A DNA stretch of 64,000 nucleotides from Betaproteobacteria bacterium (GTDB lineage Bacteria; Pseudomonadota; Gammaproteobacteria; Burkholderiales; Casimicrobiaceae), in contig JAAFIS010000010.1 in NCBI GenBank assembly GCA_013298695.1, positions 93,136 through 157,135 of the forward strand. The letters run 5' to 3'. This document shows, in pieces, positions 63,908 through 64,000 of this stretch. A program made the position numbers and the translations under genes. The notes under the pieces are model-generated. The model was not told the DNA's origin and ran no database searches. It saw only the letters and a program-made list of their open reading frames with translations. The stretch's first letter is position 1. The number at the start of each line of letters is the position of its first letter.

Positions 63908-64000
63908 CAAGCGAGGCTGTGCACGAGTCGCATCAATTTGGCAATGAACGCGTTTTGCGTGAACGCAGAGCGCATCTAGTGGCAACACAACTTACGAAGG
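63908..64000. other. Right-edge stretch after tctB
   Basis: 93 bp to the edge. An open frame from GTG near 63916 runs off the end but has no recognisable product or ribosome-binding site. The expected tctA start is not visible. Confidence 0.4.

Overview
The window looks like a chromosomal segment of a betaproteobacterium, probably Burkholderiales-like. The evidence is the gene order ribF - (GGDEF gene) - ileS - lspA - ispH next to a fimT-pilV-pilW-pilX-pilY1-pilE operon, the cmk - rpsA - ihfB - lapB block, an AddAB pair whose AddB is of the betaproteobacterial type, a TctC/TctB tripartite tricarboxylate transporter with a TctD/TctE-like two-component system, and paaK/paaI/paaH. No prophage, transposase, CRISPR array or rRNA is visible. 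Two tRNA genes lie near 54.6 kb.

Layout. 1-3.99 kb: a glutamine amidotransferase cut by the left edge, agmatinase, a PuuB-like amine oxidase and a HypT-like LysR regulator; a likely polyamine-catabolism cluster. 4.0-6.2 kb: crcB and qor between REP-like inverted repeats, then a small secreted protein. 6.2-8.35 kb: a toxin-antitoxin patch with two near-identical antitoxin genes, one truncated toxin, one toxin killed by an in-frame stop, and an apparently intact Phd/VapC pair with a clear operator. 8.4-13.5 kb: nnr, a CobW-type GTPase and two glycosyltransferases, one with a SEC-C zinc motif. 13.5-17.6 kb: a small nucleotide kinase and paaK-paaI-paaH. 17.8-24.8 kb: cmk, an intruding secreted dockerin-like protein, rpsA, ihfB, lapB, radA. 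25.1-28.0 kb: a PilZ-like protein, a third glycosyltransferase and a small secreted protein. 28.0-35.7 kb: the overlapping minor-pilin operon with pilY1. 35.8-43.5 kb: ispH, lspA, ileS, a TPR-GGDEF diguanylate cyclase, ribF. 43.8-47.1 kb: two sigma-70 family sigma factors, cytochrome c, a YceI lipoprotein and an anti-sigma factor. 47.1-54.1 kb: addA, addB and a DUF429 protein. 54.4-59.9 kb: tRNA-Glu, tRNA-Ala, ppsA, an HTH regulator, a PHP phosphoesterase and ppsR. 59.9-64 kb: sensor kinase, response regulator, tctC and tctB; tctA probably lies beyond the edge.

Most unusual signal: ten copies of a three-part element, each made of two palindromic words (GCCCAATTnAATTGGGC and variants) whose centres are 66-67 bp apart (64 in one), usually with a TCGATA/TCGAAA-like hexamer at the exact midpoint. 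Copies lie upstream of cmk, rpsA, ileS, ribF and others, and also inside the coding sequences of nnr, addA and addB. I do not recognise this family. Other notable points are divergent ECF-type promoter motifs between yceI and a sigma/anti-sigma operon, and a GC-rich palindrome inside ileS.

All assignments come from reading translations and motifs by eye; no database search was possible.
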